Assembly (NCBI GenBank): GCA_943735955.1 | Contig: OX030955.1 | Location: forward strand, 12,099,220 to 12,163,219 | Direction of reading: 5' to 3' | DNA from: Piscicola geometra | Taxonomy: Eukaryota > Annelida > Clitellata > Hirudinida > Piscicolidae | Length of the DNA stretch: 64,000 nucleotides | In this document: in pieces, positions 41,708 through 58,509 of the stretch | Layout of the letters: the number at the start of each line of letters is the position of its first letter | How positions within the stretch are numbered: position 1 is the first letter of the stretch | Notes under the pieces: model-generated | Told to the model about the DNA's origin: nothing | What the model saw: only the letters and a program-made list of their open reading frames with translations | The model's database searches: none | Translations under genes and position numbers: made by a program

Positions 41708-44393
41708 ACCCAATCTCGAAAAATAAAAAAGACTCTATGTTGTTGTTGTTTACTAAAGTAATGTAAACATTTTATTATTCTTTTTTCTTGTTGTCGTCGT
41801 TTTCCATTTCGGCTTTATATCCGTCCATAAGCAGTATCAGCATCAAGGCGTCTACACTTTTCATAAATTCGGCTTTTTCATTATTTCTAACAAAGTCGCT
41901 TGAGATTGATTATATAAAAGGAAATTCCTTTTAGAAGGAGGAAAGTACTATAATTGTGAAAACGTAATTGAACCTAGCAGGCTAGAGGGTATCAAGGCAT
42001 CTTTAGGCAACTATCATATTATATTCATTCATATTTCTACCTACTGTTTCGAGTTATCTTCGTGGTGACTCAAAAACAAACGGCATAATAATAATAATAA
42101 TAGATGTGTCTATAAAAGTAGTATGGCCCTCAATGCCTCTACTCCTTTCATCATTTGTGATAAATAAAGCTTGTAAAAGAGTCACTTCAATTCAAATAAA
42201 TTCCAAATTTAGAAAAAGTATGCTTTTCTATCTATTCAACAATCTCATGTTGTATACACTTAATTAAATATTTCACAAAGTTTGAATTTTAAGTGTAATC
42301 TTTAGTCGCCAGGGGGACAAAAAACTGAAATTTATAAGGGTTTTTTCTTTGATTATTTATAAAATCATGAAATTTAGATGAAGTGCATAATAACAACAAA
42401 AATATTAACAGCAATAGAGCCATGGCAGTTTCAGTCTGCCTGCCTGCCTGCCTGCCTTCCTCCCTGCCAGCTAGCCTCTGCCTGCACACCTATATCTATT
42501 CAATATGTAGTAGCATTAGAAGAAGGCTTTCAATTTGAAGGCAGAATGCATTTATTATTAATATTAATTTCCATTTGGATTATTAATATTCACACAATAT
42601 TCTTCTTTTTTTTCTATTCATCTACTATGCTTTCATAGGCACTCCAAAGGCTGCCTTCCAACATAAGGCAATTGCTCACACTCAGACTGGCACTGCTTTG
42701 TAATTATATTTATTGTCTTCATTAATGTTCAAGATGAGAGCTAGATTGCTATTATTAGTATTTATGAACTGCAAAAAAAATTCATTTGAAATGTTCAAGT
42801 AGATAGAAAGAAAAAAAGATTGAATGTAAATGCCATCAGGCAGAAGCAAGTGCAAGAAAGAAGACAAGAAAGAGTCACTCTATAGCAGCATTTGTAGCTA
42901 CTCTTTAGCTTGGTATTTCTCATAAACAGTCAAAAGCCTACTCATGCCATGACAGTAAAACATCTTGGATGTATCTTGTATGTATGTATGTATGAGAATG
43001 TAGAAGGTATTAGTTCTTGAAAGAACTAGTTTTAGCTCTAAAGAAACAAGCATCGGATTCTTTTTTCATTTAATTAGACTTATTAAAAAGCTAATTTTTA
43101 ATTTCCTTATAACTCTAGTTCTTTCAAATCTCGGTCTTTTCGTTGGCGCCAAAACGCTTTGTTCTTTCAAGTTTATAAACAAAGCCTTTAAACACCCTTC
43201 ATTTTGACTTTTAAACGCAATTCTTTTGCCTAAATTTATTAACTTACATTTATATAAGAAAAAGAAGAGTAGAAGGATGATAAGGAGACATTTTCTTTTA
43301 TTCCATAAGTACCTTCAAACCATGCCAATTAAAAATTTCTAAATGATGATGAAGCATTAAAGTGTTATGAGGTGAAATCTTATGAGATAGGTGAGCAGTC
43401 AGTCAGACAGGCAGACAGACAGGCAGGCAGGCAGGCAGGCAGCAGACAGGCACTCAGTCAGTCAGTGAGGCAACAAGACCTAGTCATTAAGCAAAATTTG
43501 GGAATTTGAGTAAAAGACCAAAAGAAAAACTTATAAAAACATTTAAAACTCACTTGCTGCTTCAGAGGAGAAGGTGAGCAAGAGATTATGAGCCTTATCA
43601 ATATCTCTATAGATAGTTGCCAAAAATGACATGCAAATAGTAATAAAAACTAAAAAGTAGAAGAAACATTCTATTTAATTCTATATATCGAGTCAAAAGA
43701 ATCATGTGGATTAAAAATAAGAAGATATACTATTTAGAAATGACATGTGTGAACATGCATTCAGTCAGTCAAGGGCTCTTACAAAGAGGCAAGCAAGGAT
43801 AGAATCCACTTTTGTTGATTGAAAGTAACATGTAAAAGTATAAATTTTATAAAATCAAAATAACTCACCTTTCGACTGTTTACAAAAACTTCATCTCAAT
43901 CAAGTATGTAGAAGGCAAAAACTGCCTAAAAACTATTAGATTGGCATAAACGCACCAAGAAAGAAGTTGTGATTTTCTTTTAATCAAAAAATATCTATCA
44001 ATCAAATATATATGAAAAATGTTTTAAAAGGTTGCAAATGTCAAGAGATTCAATCTGATGTCATGAGAGAGCAGGAGGGCAGACAGGCATAAAGACCTAA
44101 GGGAAATAATATATACTCTTGACTATATGTTCTTATTATAGGATGAAAATGTAATTTTTTTTATTATCCAAATAACTCACTAATACTAACTATATTGAAA
44201 TTATTATTTTTAGTCGCCAGAGAGCCAAAAATAGCAATAAATAAAATAACAACTGACCGAATGAGAAGGGAGGATGCTTCTTTTTCTTTACACCACCACC
44301 ACCAACAGCAACAACAACAACAACAGCAACAACAACAACAACAGCAGCAACGAAGAAACAACAACAAAGTTTATTTCTTTTTTGAGCATTGGT

Positions 44394-44407
44394 GGCTCTG
44401 AAGAGCC
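44394..44407 (-). terminator. Damaged histone 3' stem-loop, H3 copy 8
   Basis: On the minus strand this reads GGCTCTTCAGAGCC, 14 instead of 16 bases. The stem arms are intact, but the TTTC tetraloop is reduced to TC. SLBP recognition depends on the four-base loop, and a two-base loop cannot close on a 6-bp stem without opening its top pair. All ten other H3 copies have the full form. Confidence 0.93.
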
Positions 44408-44443
44408 GTTTTGTGGTGCAAGTTAAGTGATGAGCATTTCTTC

Positions 44444-45553
<1,110 letters not shown>

Positions 45554-45590
45554 GTCTCTTTCATCTATCCATCCATCCATCCTCACAAAC

Positions 45591-45606
45591 GGTCCTTTTC
45601 AGGACC
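45591..45606 (+). terminator. Histone 3' stem-loop, H4 copy 9
   Basis: Same sequence as at 580-595. Confidence 0.95.
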
Positions 45607-45985
45607 ACAATTTCGAAAAAACAAAAATAACTTTTGTCCTTTACCTCTCATATGAAAGAAAATTATTCTTCTTATTAATGGCTTAATATTCTTGATTGAT
45701 TGATTGAGTGAATTTTTGTTCAATAATAAAAAATGGAATCTCTCAAGTACATAATCATTATTATTATCATGTCTATTCTTGATTTAGTGGACTTTTTTTA
45801 AATAATTAAAAACTTTATTAAATTGAATCTTTATTAAAAGTAAAAATATACATTTTCGGAGAGTTCAATTTTCAATTCATCTAATCAATTAAGCATTTCA
45901 TTAGTGGTGCCGTTAAGAGAGGTGCAGGCTAATATTAAATGAATAATCAACAAAGTGTCTATTTTTTCGTTTTTTGACATTTGGT

Positions 45986-46001
45986 GGCTCTGAAAAGAGC
46001 C
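45986..46001 (-). terminator. Histone 3' stem-loop, H2B copy 9
   Basis: Same as at 975-990. Confidence 0.95.
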
Positions 46002-46039
46002 TTTTGATGAATGTTTAATAGTGAGGTAGTAGCAGATTT

Positions 46040-46411
46040 CTACTTGGAGCTGGTGTACTTGGTGACGGCCTTGGTTCCTTCGCTTACAGCGTGCTTCGCC
46101 AACTCACCAGGCAGCAGGAGTCGAACGGCTGTTTGAATTTCCCTAGACGTGATGGTCGAGCGCTTGTTGTAGTGCGCCAGTCTAGACGCCTCAGCAGCGA
46201 TTCTCTCGAAGATGTCGTTCACGAAAGAGTTCATGATCGACATAGCCTTGCCGCTGATGCCGGTGTCGGGGTGCACTTGCTTGAGCACCTTGTAGATGTA
46301 AATGAAGTAGGACTCCTTTCGCCTCTTCTTCTGCTTCTTATCGGCATTTCTGACCGCCTTCGCCTTACTCGCGGCCTTCTTGGCTCCCTTACTGGCTGGT
46401 TTGGGTGGCAT
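46040..46411 (-). CDS. H2B: Histone H2B, copy 9
   Basis: Protein identical to copy 1. Its 3' spacer carries the private change at 45905. Confidence 0.99.
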   Translation of the reverse strand: MPPKPASKGAKKAASKAKAVRNADKKQKKRRKESYFIYIYKVLKQVHPDTGISGKAMSIMNSFVNDIFERIAAEASRLAHYNKRSTITSREIQTAVRLLLPGELAKHAVSEGTKAVTKYTSSK

Positions 46412-46837
46412 GCTTGTTGACTAATTGACTGACTAACTGACCGACTGAGAATGAGAATATGTGAAATTTCACAAATGCAGAGTCGACGTCTTGCTACTAT
46501 TTATACGGAAAGCGATCTCGCCACTTTAGTCAAGTTATCACGTGAGCAATTGACTAAAGTTACTCAGCCAATTAGAGCCGACGTTCGAAAGTTTGACTAA
46601 AGTGAAATAGACGAATGGCGGTTGATATTTCAAATTTGACTAAAGTCAAATCGACGAACGGCGGTTGAGACAACAAAGTTGACTAAAGTGAAATCGACGA
46701 ATGGCAGTAGAGATTTCAAATTTGACTAAAGTCACTTTTGTATATAAAGGAGCTTTCAAATTTAACTCGACATAACTACCGATCTCCATTCCATTAGATT
46801 TTACATTTCTTAGTAGTCAACGTCATCAGTCATCAGC
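46412..46837. promoter_or_regulatory. H2B/H2A divergent promoter, unit 9
   Basis: H2A TATA at 46741-46747, H2B TATA (minus) at 46498-46505. Confidence 0.85.
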
Positions 46838-47242
46838 ATGTCTGGCAGAGGTAAAGGCGGCAAAGTGAAGGGAAAGTCAAAGACTAGGTCGAGTCGTGCG
46901 GGACTGCAATTCCCGGTCGGAAGAATTCACAGACTTCTTCGCAAAGGCAACTACGCCGAAAGAATCGGTGCAGGCGCGCCAGTCTACTTGGCCGCCGTGA
47001 TGGAGTACTTGGCGGCTGAGGTACTCGAGTTGGCGGGCAACGCCGCGCGTGACAACAAGAAGACGAGAATCATTCCTCGTCACTTGCAACTAGCCATCAG
47101 GAACGACGAAGAGTTGAACAAACTTTTGTCCGGCGTCACGATCGCCCAAGGTGGTGTCTTGCCAAACATCCAGGCGGTTCTGCTGCCCAAGAAGACCGCT
47201 ACAACTGGTGGAGGAGGCAGCCAGGCTGTTTCCAGTCAGTAA
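46838..47242 (+). CDS. H2A: Histone H2A, copy 9
   Basis: Protein identical to copy 1. Divergent from the H2B at 46040-46411. Confidence 0.98.
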   Translation: MSGRGKGGKVKGKSKTRSSRAGLQFPVGRIHRLLRKGNYAERIGAGAPVYLAAVMEYLAAEVLELAGNAARDNKKTRIIPRHLQLAIRNDEELNKLLSGVTIAQGGVLPNIQAVLLPKKTATTGGGGSQAVSSQ

Positions 47243-47283
47243 CGGATTCTGCTTGCTTCTTTACCAGCGAACAACTTCAAAAC

Positions 47284-47299
47284 GGCTCTTTTCAGAGCC
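47284..47299 (+). terminator. Histone 3' stem-loop, H2A copy 9
   Basis: Same as at 2273-2288. Confidence 0.95.
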
Positions 47300-50001
47300 A
47301 CCCAATCTCGAAAAATAAAAAAGACTCTATGTTGTTGTTGTTTACTAAAGTAATGTAAACATTTTATTATTCTTTTTTCTTGTTGTCGTCGTTTTCCATT
47401 TCGGCTTTATATCCGTCCATAAGCAGTATCAGCATCAAGGCGTCTACACTTTTCATAAATTCGGCTTTTTCATTATTTCTAACAAAGTCGCTTGAGATTG
47501 ATTATATAAAAGGAAATTCCTTTTAGAAGGAGGAAAGTACTATAATTGTGAAAACGTAATTGAACCTAGCAGGCTAGAGGGTATCAAGGCATCTTTAGGC
47601 AACTATCATATTATATTCATTCATATTTCTACCTACTGTTTCGAGTTATCTTCGTGGTGACTCAAAAACAAACGGCATAATAATAATAATAATAGATGTG
47701 TCTATAAAAGTAGTATGGCCCTCAATGCCTCTACTCCTTTCATCATTTGTGATAAATAAAGCTTGTAAAAGAGTCACTTCAATTCAAATAAATTCCAAAT
47801 TTAGAAAAAGTATGCTTTTCTATCTATTCAACAATCTCATGTTGTATACACTTAATTAAATATTTCACAAAGTTTGAATTTTAAGTGTAATCTTTAGTCG
47901 CCAGGGGGACAAAAAACTTAAATTTATAAGGGTTTTTTCTTTGATTATTTATAAAATCATGAAATTTAGATGAAGTGCATAATAACAACAAAAATATTAA
48001 CAGCAATAGAGCCATGGCAGTTTCAGTCTGCCTGCCTGCCTGCCTGCCTGCCTTCCTCCCTGCCAGCTAGCCTCTGCCTGCACACCTATATCTATTCAAT
48101 ATGTAGTAGCATTAGAAGAAGGCTTTCAATTTGAAGGCAGAATGCATTTATTATTAATATTAATTTCCATTTGGATTATTAATATTCACACAATATTCTT
48201 CTTTTTTTTCTATTCATCTACTATGCTTTCATAGGCACTCCAAAGGCTGCCTTCCAACATAAGGCAATTGCTCACACTCAGACTGGCACTGCTTTGTAAT
48301 TATATTTATTGTCTTCATTAATGTTCAAGATGAGAGCTAGATTGCTATTATTAGTATTTATGAACTGCAAAAAAAATTCATTTGAAATGTTCAAGTAGAT
48401 AGAAAGAAAAAAAGATTGAATGTAAATGCCATCAGGCAGAAGCAAGTGCAAGAAAGAAGACAAGAAAGAGTCACTCTATAGCAGCATTTGTAGCTACTCT
48501 TTAGCTTGGTATTTCTCATAAACAGTCAAAAGCCTACTCATGCCATGACAGTAAAACATCTTGGATGTATCTTGTATGTATGTATGTATGAGAATGTAGA
48601 AGGTATTAGTTCTTGAAAGAACTAGTTTTAGCTCTAAAGAAATAAGCATCGGATTCTTTTTTCATTTAATTAGACTTATTAAAAAGCTAATTTTTAATTT
48701 CCTTATAACTCTAGTTCTTTCAAATCTCGGTCTTTTCGTTGGCGCCAAAACGCTTTGTTCTTTCAAGTTTATAAACAAAGCCTTTAAACACCCTTCATTT
48801 TGACTTTTAAACGCAATTCTTTTGCCTAAATTTATTAACTTACATTTATATAAGAAAAAGAAGAGTAGAAGGATGATAAGGAGACATTTTCTTTTATTCC
48901 ATAAGTACCTTCAAACCATGCCAATTAAAAATTTCTAAATGATGATGAAGCATTAAAGTGTTATGAGGTGAAATCTTATGAGATAGGTGAGCAGTCAGTC
49001 AGACAGGCAGACAGACAGGCAGGCAGGCAGGCAGGCAGCAGACAGGCACTCAGTCAGTCAGTGAGGCAACAAGACCTAGTCATTAAGCAAAATTTGGGAA
49101 TTTGAGTAAAAGACCAAAAGAAAAACTTATAAAAACATTTAAAACTCACTTGCTGCTTCAGAGGAGAAGGTGAGCAAGAGATTATGAGCCTTATCAATAT
49201 CTCTATAGATAGTTGCCAAAAATGACATGCAAATAGTAATAAAAACTAAAAAGTAGAAGAAACATTCTATTTAATTCTATATATCGAGTCAAAAGAATCA
49301 TGTGGATTAAAAATAAGAAGATATACTATTTAGAAATGACATGTGTGAACATGCATTCAGTCAGTCAAGGGCTCTTACAAAGAGGCAAGCAAGGATAGAA
49401 TCCACTTTTGTTGATTGAAAGTAACATGTAAAAGTATAAATTTTATAAAATCAAAATAACTCACCTTTCGACTGTTTACAAAAACTTCATCTCAATCAAG
49501 TATGTAGAAGGCAAAAACTGCCTAAAAACTATTAGATTGGCATAAACGCACCAAGAAAGAAGTTGTGATTTTCTTTTAATCAAAAAATATCTATCAATCA
49601 AATATATATGAAAAATGTTTTAAAAGGTTGCAAATGTCAAGAGATTCAATCTGATGTCATGAGAGAGCAGGAGGGCAGACAGGCATAAAGACCTAAGGGA
49701 AATAATATATACTCTTGACTATATGTTCTTATTATAGGATGAAAATGTAATTTTTTTTATTATCCAAATAACTCACTAATACTAACTATATTGAAATTAT
49801 TATTTTTAGTCGCCAGAGAGCCAAAAATAGCAATAAATAAAATAACAACTGACCGAATGAGAAGGGAGGATGCTTCTTTTTCTTTACACCACCACCACCA
49901 CCACCACCACCAACAGCAACAACAACAACAACAGCAACAACAACAACAACAGCAGCAACGAAGAAACAACAACAAAGTTTATTTCTTTTTTGAGCATTGG
50001 T

Positions 50002-50017
50002 GGCTCTGAAAAGAGCC
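50002..50017 (-). terminator. Histone 3' stem-loop, H3 copy 9
   Basis: Same as at 5191-5206. Confidence 0.95.
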
Positions 50018-50053
50018 GTTTTGTGGTGCAAGTTAAGTGATGAGCATTTCTTC

Positions 50054-51163
<1,110 letters not shown>

Positions 51164-51200
51164 GTCTCTTTCATCTATCCATCCATCCATCCTCACAAAC

Positions 51201-51216
51201 GGTCCTTTTCAGGACC
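51201..51216 (+). terminator. Histone 3' stem-loop, H4 copy 10
   Basis: Same sequence as at 580-595. Confidence 0.95.
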
Positions 51217-51600
51217 ACAATTTCGAAAAAACAAAAATAACTTTTGTCCTTTACCTCTCATATGAAAGAAAATTATTCTTCTTATTAATGGCTTAATATT
51301 CTTGATTGATTGATTACATTGAGTGAATTTTTGTTCAATAATAAAAAATGGAATCTCTCAAGTACATAATCATTATTATTATCATGTCTATTCTTGATTT
51401 AGTGGACTTTTTTTAAATAATTAAAAACTTTATTAAATTGAATCTTTATTAAAAGTAAAAATATACATTTTCGGAGAGTTCAATTTTCAATTCATCTAAT
51501 CAATTAAGCATTTCATTAGCGGTGCCGTTAAGAGAGGTGCAGGCTAATATTAAATGAATAATCAACAAAGTGTCTATTTTTTCGTTTTTTGACATTTGGT

Positions 51601-51616
51601 GGCTCTGAAAAGAGCC
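51601..51616 (-). terminator. Histone 3' stem-loop, H2B copy 10
   Basis: Same as at 975-990. Confidence 0.95.
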
Positions 51617-51654
51617 TTTTGATGAATGTTTAATAGTGAGGTAGTAGCAGATTT

Positions 51655-52026
51655 CTACTTGGAGCTGGTGTACTTGGTGACGGCCTTGGTTCCTTCGCTT
51701 ACAGCGTGCTTCGCCAACTCACCAGGCAGCAGGAGTCGAACGGCTGTTTGAATTTCCCTAGACGTGATGGTCGAGCGCTTGTTGTAGTGCGCCAGTCTAG
51801 ACGCCTCAGCAGCGATTCTCTCGAAGATGTCGTTCACGAAAGAGTTCATGATCGACATAGCCTTGCCGCTGATGCCGGTGTCGGGGTGCACTTGCTTGAG
51901 CACCTTGTAGATGTAAATGAAGTAGGACTCCTTTCGCCTCTTCTTCTGCTTCTTATCGGCATTTCTGACCGCCTTCGCCTTACTCGCGGCCTTCTTGGCT
52001 CCCTTACTGGCTGGTTTGGGTGGCAT
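51655..52026 (-). CDS. H2B: Histone H2B, copy 10
   Basis: Protein identical to copy 1. It still has the common Pro codon CCT in LLLPGEL, unlike copies 11 and 12. Confidence 0.99.
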   Translation of the reverse strand: MPPKPASKGAKKAASKAKAVRNADKKQKKRRKESYFIYIYKVLKQVHPDTGISGKAMSIMNSFVNDIFERIAAEASRLAHYNKRSTITSREIQTAVRLLLPGELAKHAVSEGTKAVTKYTSSK

Positions 52027-52452
52027 GCTTGTTGACTAATTGACTGACTAACTGACCGACTGAGAATGAGAATATGTGAAATTTCACAAATGCAGAGTCG
52101 ACGTCTTGCTACTATTTATACGGAAAGCGATCTCGCCACTTTAGTCAAGTTATCACGTGAGCAATTGACTAAAGTTACTCAGCCAATTAGAGCCGACGTT
52201 CGAAAGTTTGACTAAAGTGAAATAGACGAATGGCGGTTGATATTTCAAATTTGACTAAAGTCAAATCGACGAACGGCGGTTGAGACAACAAAGTTGACTA
52301 AAGTGAAATCGACGAATGGCAGTAGAGATTTCAAATTTGACTAAAGTCACTTTTGTATATAAAGGAGCTTTCAAATTTAACTCGACATAACTACCGATCT
52401 CCATTCCATTAGATTTTACATTTCTTAGTAGTCAACGTCATCAGTCATCAGC
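52027..52452. promoter_or_regulatory. H2B/H2A divergent promoter, unit 10
   Basis: H2A TATA at 52356-52362, H2B TATA (minus) at 52113-52120. Confidence 0.85.
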
Positions 52453-52857
52453 ATGTCTGGCAGAGGTAAAGGCGGCAAAGTGAAGGGAAAGTCAAAGACT
52501 AGGTCGAGTCGTGCGGGACTGCAATTCCCGGTCGGAAGAATTCACAGACTTCTTCGCAAAGGCAACTACGCCGAAAGAATCGGTGCAGGCGCGCCAGTCT
52601 ACTTGGCCGCCGTGATGGAGTACTTGGCGGCTGAGGTACTCGAGTTGGCGGGCAACGCCGCGCGTGACAACAAGAAGACGAGAATCATTCCTCGTCACTT
52701 GCAACTAGCCATCAGGAACGACGAAGAGTTGAACAAACTTTTGTCCGGCGTCACGATCGCCCAAGGTGGTGTCTTGCCAAACATCCAGGCGGTTCTGCTG
52801 CCCAAGAAGACCGCTACAACTGGTGGAGGAGGCAGCCAGGCTGTTTCCAGTCAGTAA
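52453..52857 (+). CDS. H2A: Histone H2A, copy 10
   Basis: Protein identical to copy 1. Divergent from the H2B at 51655-52026. Confidence 0.98.
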   Translation: MSGRGKGGKVKGKSKTRSSRAGLQFPVGRIHRLLRKGNYAERIGAGAPVYLAAVMEYLAAEVLELAGNAARDNKKTRIIPRHLQLAIRNDEELNKLLSGVTIAQGGVLPNIQAVLLPKKTATTGGGGSQAVSSQ

Positions 52858-52898
52858 CGGATTCTGCTTGCTTCTTTACCAGCGAACAACTTCAAAAC

Positions 52899-52914
52899 GG
52901 CTCTTTTCAGAGCC
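52899..52914 (+). terminator. Histone 3' stem-loop, H2A copy 10
   Basis: Same as at 2273-2288. Confidence 0.95.
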
Positions 52915-55596
52915 ACCCAATCTCGAAAAATAAAAAAGACTCTATGTTGTTGTTGTTTACTAAAGTAATGTAAACATTTTATTATTCTTTTTTCTTGTTG
53001 TCGTCGTTTTCCATTTCGGCTTTATATCCGTCCATAAGCAGTATCAGCATCAAGGCGTCTACACTTTTCATAAATTCGGCTTTTTCATTATTTCTAACAA
53101 AGTCGCTTGAGATTGATTATATAAAAGGAAATTCCTTTTAGAAGGAGGAAAGTACTATAATTGTGAAAACGTAATTGAACCTAGCAGGCTAGAGGGTATC
53201 AAGGCATCTTTAGGCAACTATCATATTATATTCATTCATATTTCTACCTACTGTTTCGAGTTATCTTCGTGGTGACTCAAAAACAAACGGCATAATAATA
53301 ATAATAATAGATGTGTCTATAAAAGTAGTATGGCCCTCAATGCCTCTACTCCTTTCATCATTTGTGATAAATAAAGCTTGTAAAAGAGTCACTTCAATTC
53401 AAATAAATTCCAAATTTAGAAAAAGTATGCTTTTCTATCTATTCAACAATCTCATGTTGTATACACTTAATTAAATATTTCACAAAGTTTGAATTTTAAG
53501 TGTAATCTTTAGTCGCCAGGGGGACAAAAAACTTAAATTTATAAGGGTTTTTTCTTTGATTATTTATAAAATCATGAAATTTAGATGAAGTGCATAATAA
53601 CAACAAAAATATTAACAGCAATAGAGCCATGGCAGTTTCAGTCTGCCTGCCTGCCTGCCTGCCTGCCTTCCTCCCTGCCAGCTAGCCTCTGCCTGCACAC
53701 CTATATCTATTCAATATGTAGTAGCATTAGAAGAAGGCTTTCAATTTGAAGGCAGAATGCATTTATTATTAATATTAATTTCCATTTGGATTATTAATAT
53801 TCACACAATATTCTTCTTTTTTTTCTATTCATCTACTATGCTTTCATAGGCACTCCAAAGGCTGCCTTCCAACATAAGGCAATTGCTCACACTCAGACTG
53901 GCACTGCTTTGTAATTATATTTATTGTCTTCATTAATGTTCAAGATGAGAGCTAGATTGCTATTATTAGTATTTATGAACTGCAAAAAAAATTCATTTGA
54001 AATGTTCAAGTAGATAGAAAGAAAAAAAGATTGAATGTAAATGCCATCAGGCAGAAGCAAGTGCAAGAAAGAAGACAAGAAAGAGTCACTCTATAGCAGC
54101 ATTTGTAGCTACTCTTTAGCTTGGTATTTCTCATAAACAGTCAAAAGCCTACTCATGCCATGACAGTAAAACATCTTGGATGTATCTTGTATGTATGTAT
54201 GTATGAGAATGTAGAAGGTATTAGTTCTTGAAAGAACTAGTTTTAGCTCTAAAGAAATAAGCATCGGATTCTTTTTTCATTTAATTAGACTTATTAAAAA
54301 GCTAATTTTTAATTTCCTTATAACTCTAGTTCTTTCAAATCTCGGTCTTTTCGTTGGCGCCAAAACGCTTTGTTCTTTCAAGTTTATAAACAAAGCCTTT
54401 AAACACCCTTCATTTTGACTTTTAAACGCAATTCTTTTGCCTAAATTTATTAACTTACATTTATATAAGAAAAAGAAGAGTAGAAGGATGATAAGGAGAC
54501 ATTTTCTTTTATTCCATAAGTACCTTCAAACCATGCCAATTAAAAATTTCTAAATGATGATGAAGCATTAAAGTGTTATGAGGTGAAATCTTATGAGATA
54601 GGTGAGCAGTCAGTCAGACAGGCAGACAGACAGGCAGGCAGGCAGCAGACAGGCACTCAGTCAGTCAGTGAGGCAACAAGACCTAGTCATTAAGCAAAAT
54701 TTGGGAATTTGAGTAAAAGACCAAAAGAAAAACTTATAAAAACATTTAAAACTCACTTGCTGCTTCAGAGGAGAAGGTGAGCAAGAGATTATGAGCCTTA
54801 TCAATATCTCTATAGATAGTTGCCAAAAATGACATGCAAATAGTAATAAAAACTAAAAAGTAGAAGAAACATTCTATTTAATTCTATATATCGAGTCAAA
54901 AGAATCATGTGGATTAAAAATAAGAAGATATACTATTTAGAAATGACATGTGTGAACATGCATTCAGTCAGTCAAGGGCTCTTACAAAGAGGCAAGCAAG
55001 GATAGAATCCACTTTTGTTGATTGAAAGTAACATGTAAAAGTATAAATTTTATAAAATCAAAATAACTCACCTTTCGACTGTTTACAAAAACTTCATCTC
55101 AATCAAGTATGTAGAAGGCAAAAACTGCCTAAAAACTATTAGATTGGCATAAACGCACCAAGAAAGAAGTTGTGATTTTCTTTTAATCAAAAAATATCTA
55201 TCAATCAAATATATATGAAAAATGTTTTAAAAGGTTGCAAATGTCAAGAGATTCAATCTGATGTCATGAGAGAGCAGGAGGGCAGACAGGCATAAAGACC
55301 TAAGGGAAATAATATATACTCTTGACTATATGTTCTTATTATAGGATGAAAATGTAATTTTTTTTATTATCCAAATAACTCACTAATACTAACTATATTG
55401 AAATTATTATTTTTAGTCGCCAGAGAGCCAAAAATAGCAATAAATAAAATAACAACTGACCGAATGAGAAGGGAGGATGCTTCTTTTTCTTTACACCACC
55501 ACCACCAACAGCAACAACAACAACAACAGCAACAACAACAACAACAGCAGCAACGAAGAAACAACAACAAAGTTTATTTCTTTTTTGAGCATTGGT

Positions 55597-55612
55597 GGCT
55601 CTGAAAAGAGCC
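55597..55612 (-). terminator. Histone 3' stem-loop, H3 copy 10
   Basis: Same as at 5191-5206. Confidence 0.95.
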
Positions 55613-55648
55613 GTTTTGTGGTGCAAGTTAAGTGATGAGCATTTCTTC

Positions 55649-56758
<1,110 letters not shown>

Positions 56759-56795
56759 GTCTCTTTCATCTATCCATCCATCCATCCTCACAAAC

Positions 56796-56811
56796 GGTCC
56801 TTTTCAGGACC
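56796..56811 (+). terminator. Histone 3' stem-loop, H4 copy 11
   Basis: Same sequence as at 580-595. Confidence 0.95.
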
Positions 56812-57195
56812 ACAATTTCGAAAAAACAAAAATAACTTTTGTCCTTTACCTCTCATATGAAAGAAAATTATTCTTCTTATTAATGGCTTAATATTCTTGA
56901 TTGATTGATTACATTGAGTGAATTTTTGTTCAATAATAAAAAATGGAATCTCTCAAGTACATAATCATTATTATTATCATGTCTATTCTTGATTTAGTGG
57001 ACTTTTTTTAAATAATTAAAAACTTTATTAAATTGAATCTTTATTAAAAGTAAAAATATACATTTTCGGAGAGTTCAATTTTCAATTCATCTAATCAATT
57101 AAGCATTTCATTAGCGGTGCCGTTAAGAGAGGTGCAGGCTAATATTAAATGAATAATCAACAAAGTGTCTATTTTTTCGTTTTTTGACATTTGGT

Positions 57196-57211
57196 GGCTC
57201 TGAAAAGAGCC
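57196..57211 (-). terminator. Histone 3' stem-loop, H2B copy 11
   Basis: Same as at 975-990. Confidence 0.95.
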
Positions 57212-57249
57212 TTTTGATGAATGTTTAATAGTGAGGTAGTAGCAGATTT

Positions 57250-57621
57250 CTACTTGGAGCTGGTGTACTTGGTGACGGCCTTGGTTCCTTCGCTTACAGC
57301 GTGCTTCGCCAACTCACCGGGCAGCAGGAGTCGAACGGCTGTTTGAATTTCCCTAGACGTGATGGTCGAGCGCTTGTTGTAGTGCGCCAGTCTAGACGCC
57401 TCAGCAGCGATTCTCTCGAAGATGTCGTTCACGAAAGAGTTCATGATCGACATAGCCTTGCCGCTGATGCCGGTGTCGGGGTGCACTTGCTTGAGCACCT
57501 TGTAGATGTAAATGAAGTAGGACTCCTTTCGCCTCTTCTTCTGCTTCTTATCGGCATTTCTGACCGCCTTCGCCTTACTCGCGGCCTTCTTGGCTCCCTT
57601 ACTGGCTGGTTTGGGTGGCAT
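57250..57621 (-). CDS. H2B: Histone H2B, copy 11 (silent variant)
   Basis: Protein identical to copy 1. A silent change at 57319 turns the Pro codon of LLLPGEL from CCT to CCC; only copy 12 shares it. Confidence 0.99.
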   Translation of the reverse strand: MPPKPASKGAKKAASKAKAVRNADKKQKKRRKESYFIYIYKVLKQVHPDTGISGKAMSIMNSFVNDIFERIAAEASRLAHYNKRSTITSREIQTAVRLLLPGELAKHAVSEGTKAVTKYTSSK

Positions 57622-58047
57622 GCTTGTTGACTAATTGACTGACTAACTGACCGACTGAGAATGAGAATATGTGAAATTTCACAAATGCAGAGTCGACGTC
57701 TTGCTACTATTTATACGGAAAGCGATCTCGCCACTTTAGTCAAGTTATCACGTGAGCAATTGACTAAAGTTACTCAGCCAATTAGAGCCGACGTTCGAAA
57801 GTTTGACTAAAGTGAAATAGACGAATGGCGGTTGATATTTCAAATTTGACTAAAGTCAAATCGACGAACGGCGGTTGAGACAACAAAGTTGACTAAAGTG
57901 AAATCGACGAATGGCAGTAGAGATTTCAAATTTGACTAAAGTCACTTTTGTATATAAAGGAGCTTTCAAATTTAACTCGACATAACTACCGATCTCCATT
58001 CCATTAGATTTTACATTTCTTAGTAGTCAACGTCATCAGTCATCAGC
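57622..58047. promoter_or_regulatory. H2B/H2A divergent promoter, unit 11
   Basis: H2A TATA at 57951-57957, H2B TATA (minus) at 57708-57715. Confidence 0.85.
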
Positions 58048-58452
58048 ATGTCTGGCAGAGGTAAAGGCGGCAAAGTGAAGGGAAAGTCAAAGACTAGGTC
58101 GAGTCGTGCGGGACTGCAATTCCCGGTCGGAAGAATTCACAGACTTCTTCGCAAAGGCAACTACGCCGAAAGAATCGGTGCAGGCGCGCCAGTCTACTTG
58201 GCCGCCGTGATGGAGTACTTGGCGGCTGAGGTACTCGAGTTGGCGGGCAACGCCGCGCGTGACAACAAGAAGACGAGAATCATTCCTCGTCACTTGCAAC
58301 TAGCCATCAGGAACGACGAAGAGTTGAACAAACTTTTGTCCGGCGTCACGATCGCCCAAGGTGGTGTCTTGCCAAACATCCAGGCGGTTCTGCTGCCCAA
58401 GAAGACCGCTACAACTGGTGGAGGAGGCAGCCAGGCTGTTTCCAGTCAGTAA
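58048..58452 (+). CDS. H2A: Histone H2A, copy 11
   Basis: Protein identical to copy 1. Divergent from the silent-variant H2B at 57250-57621. Confidence 0.98.
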   Translation: MSGRGKGGKVKGKSKTRSSRAGLQFPVGRIHRLLRKGNYAERIGAGAPVYLAAVMEYLAAEVLELAGNAARDNKKTRIIPRHLQLAIRNDEELNKLLSGVTIAQGGVLPNIQAVLLPKKTATTGGGGSQAVSSQ

Positions 58453-58493
58453 CGGATTCTGCTTGCTTCTTTACCAGCGAACAACTTCAAAAC

Positions 58494-58509
58494 GGCTCTT
58501 TTCAGAGCC
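58494..58509 (+). terminator. Histone 3' stem-loop, H2A copy 11
   Basis: Same as at 2273-2288. Confidence 0.95.
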
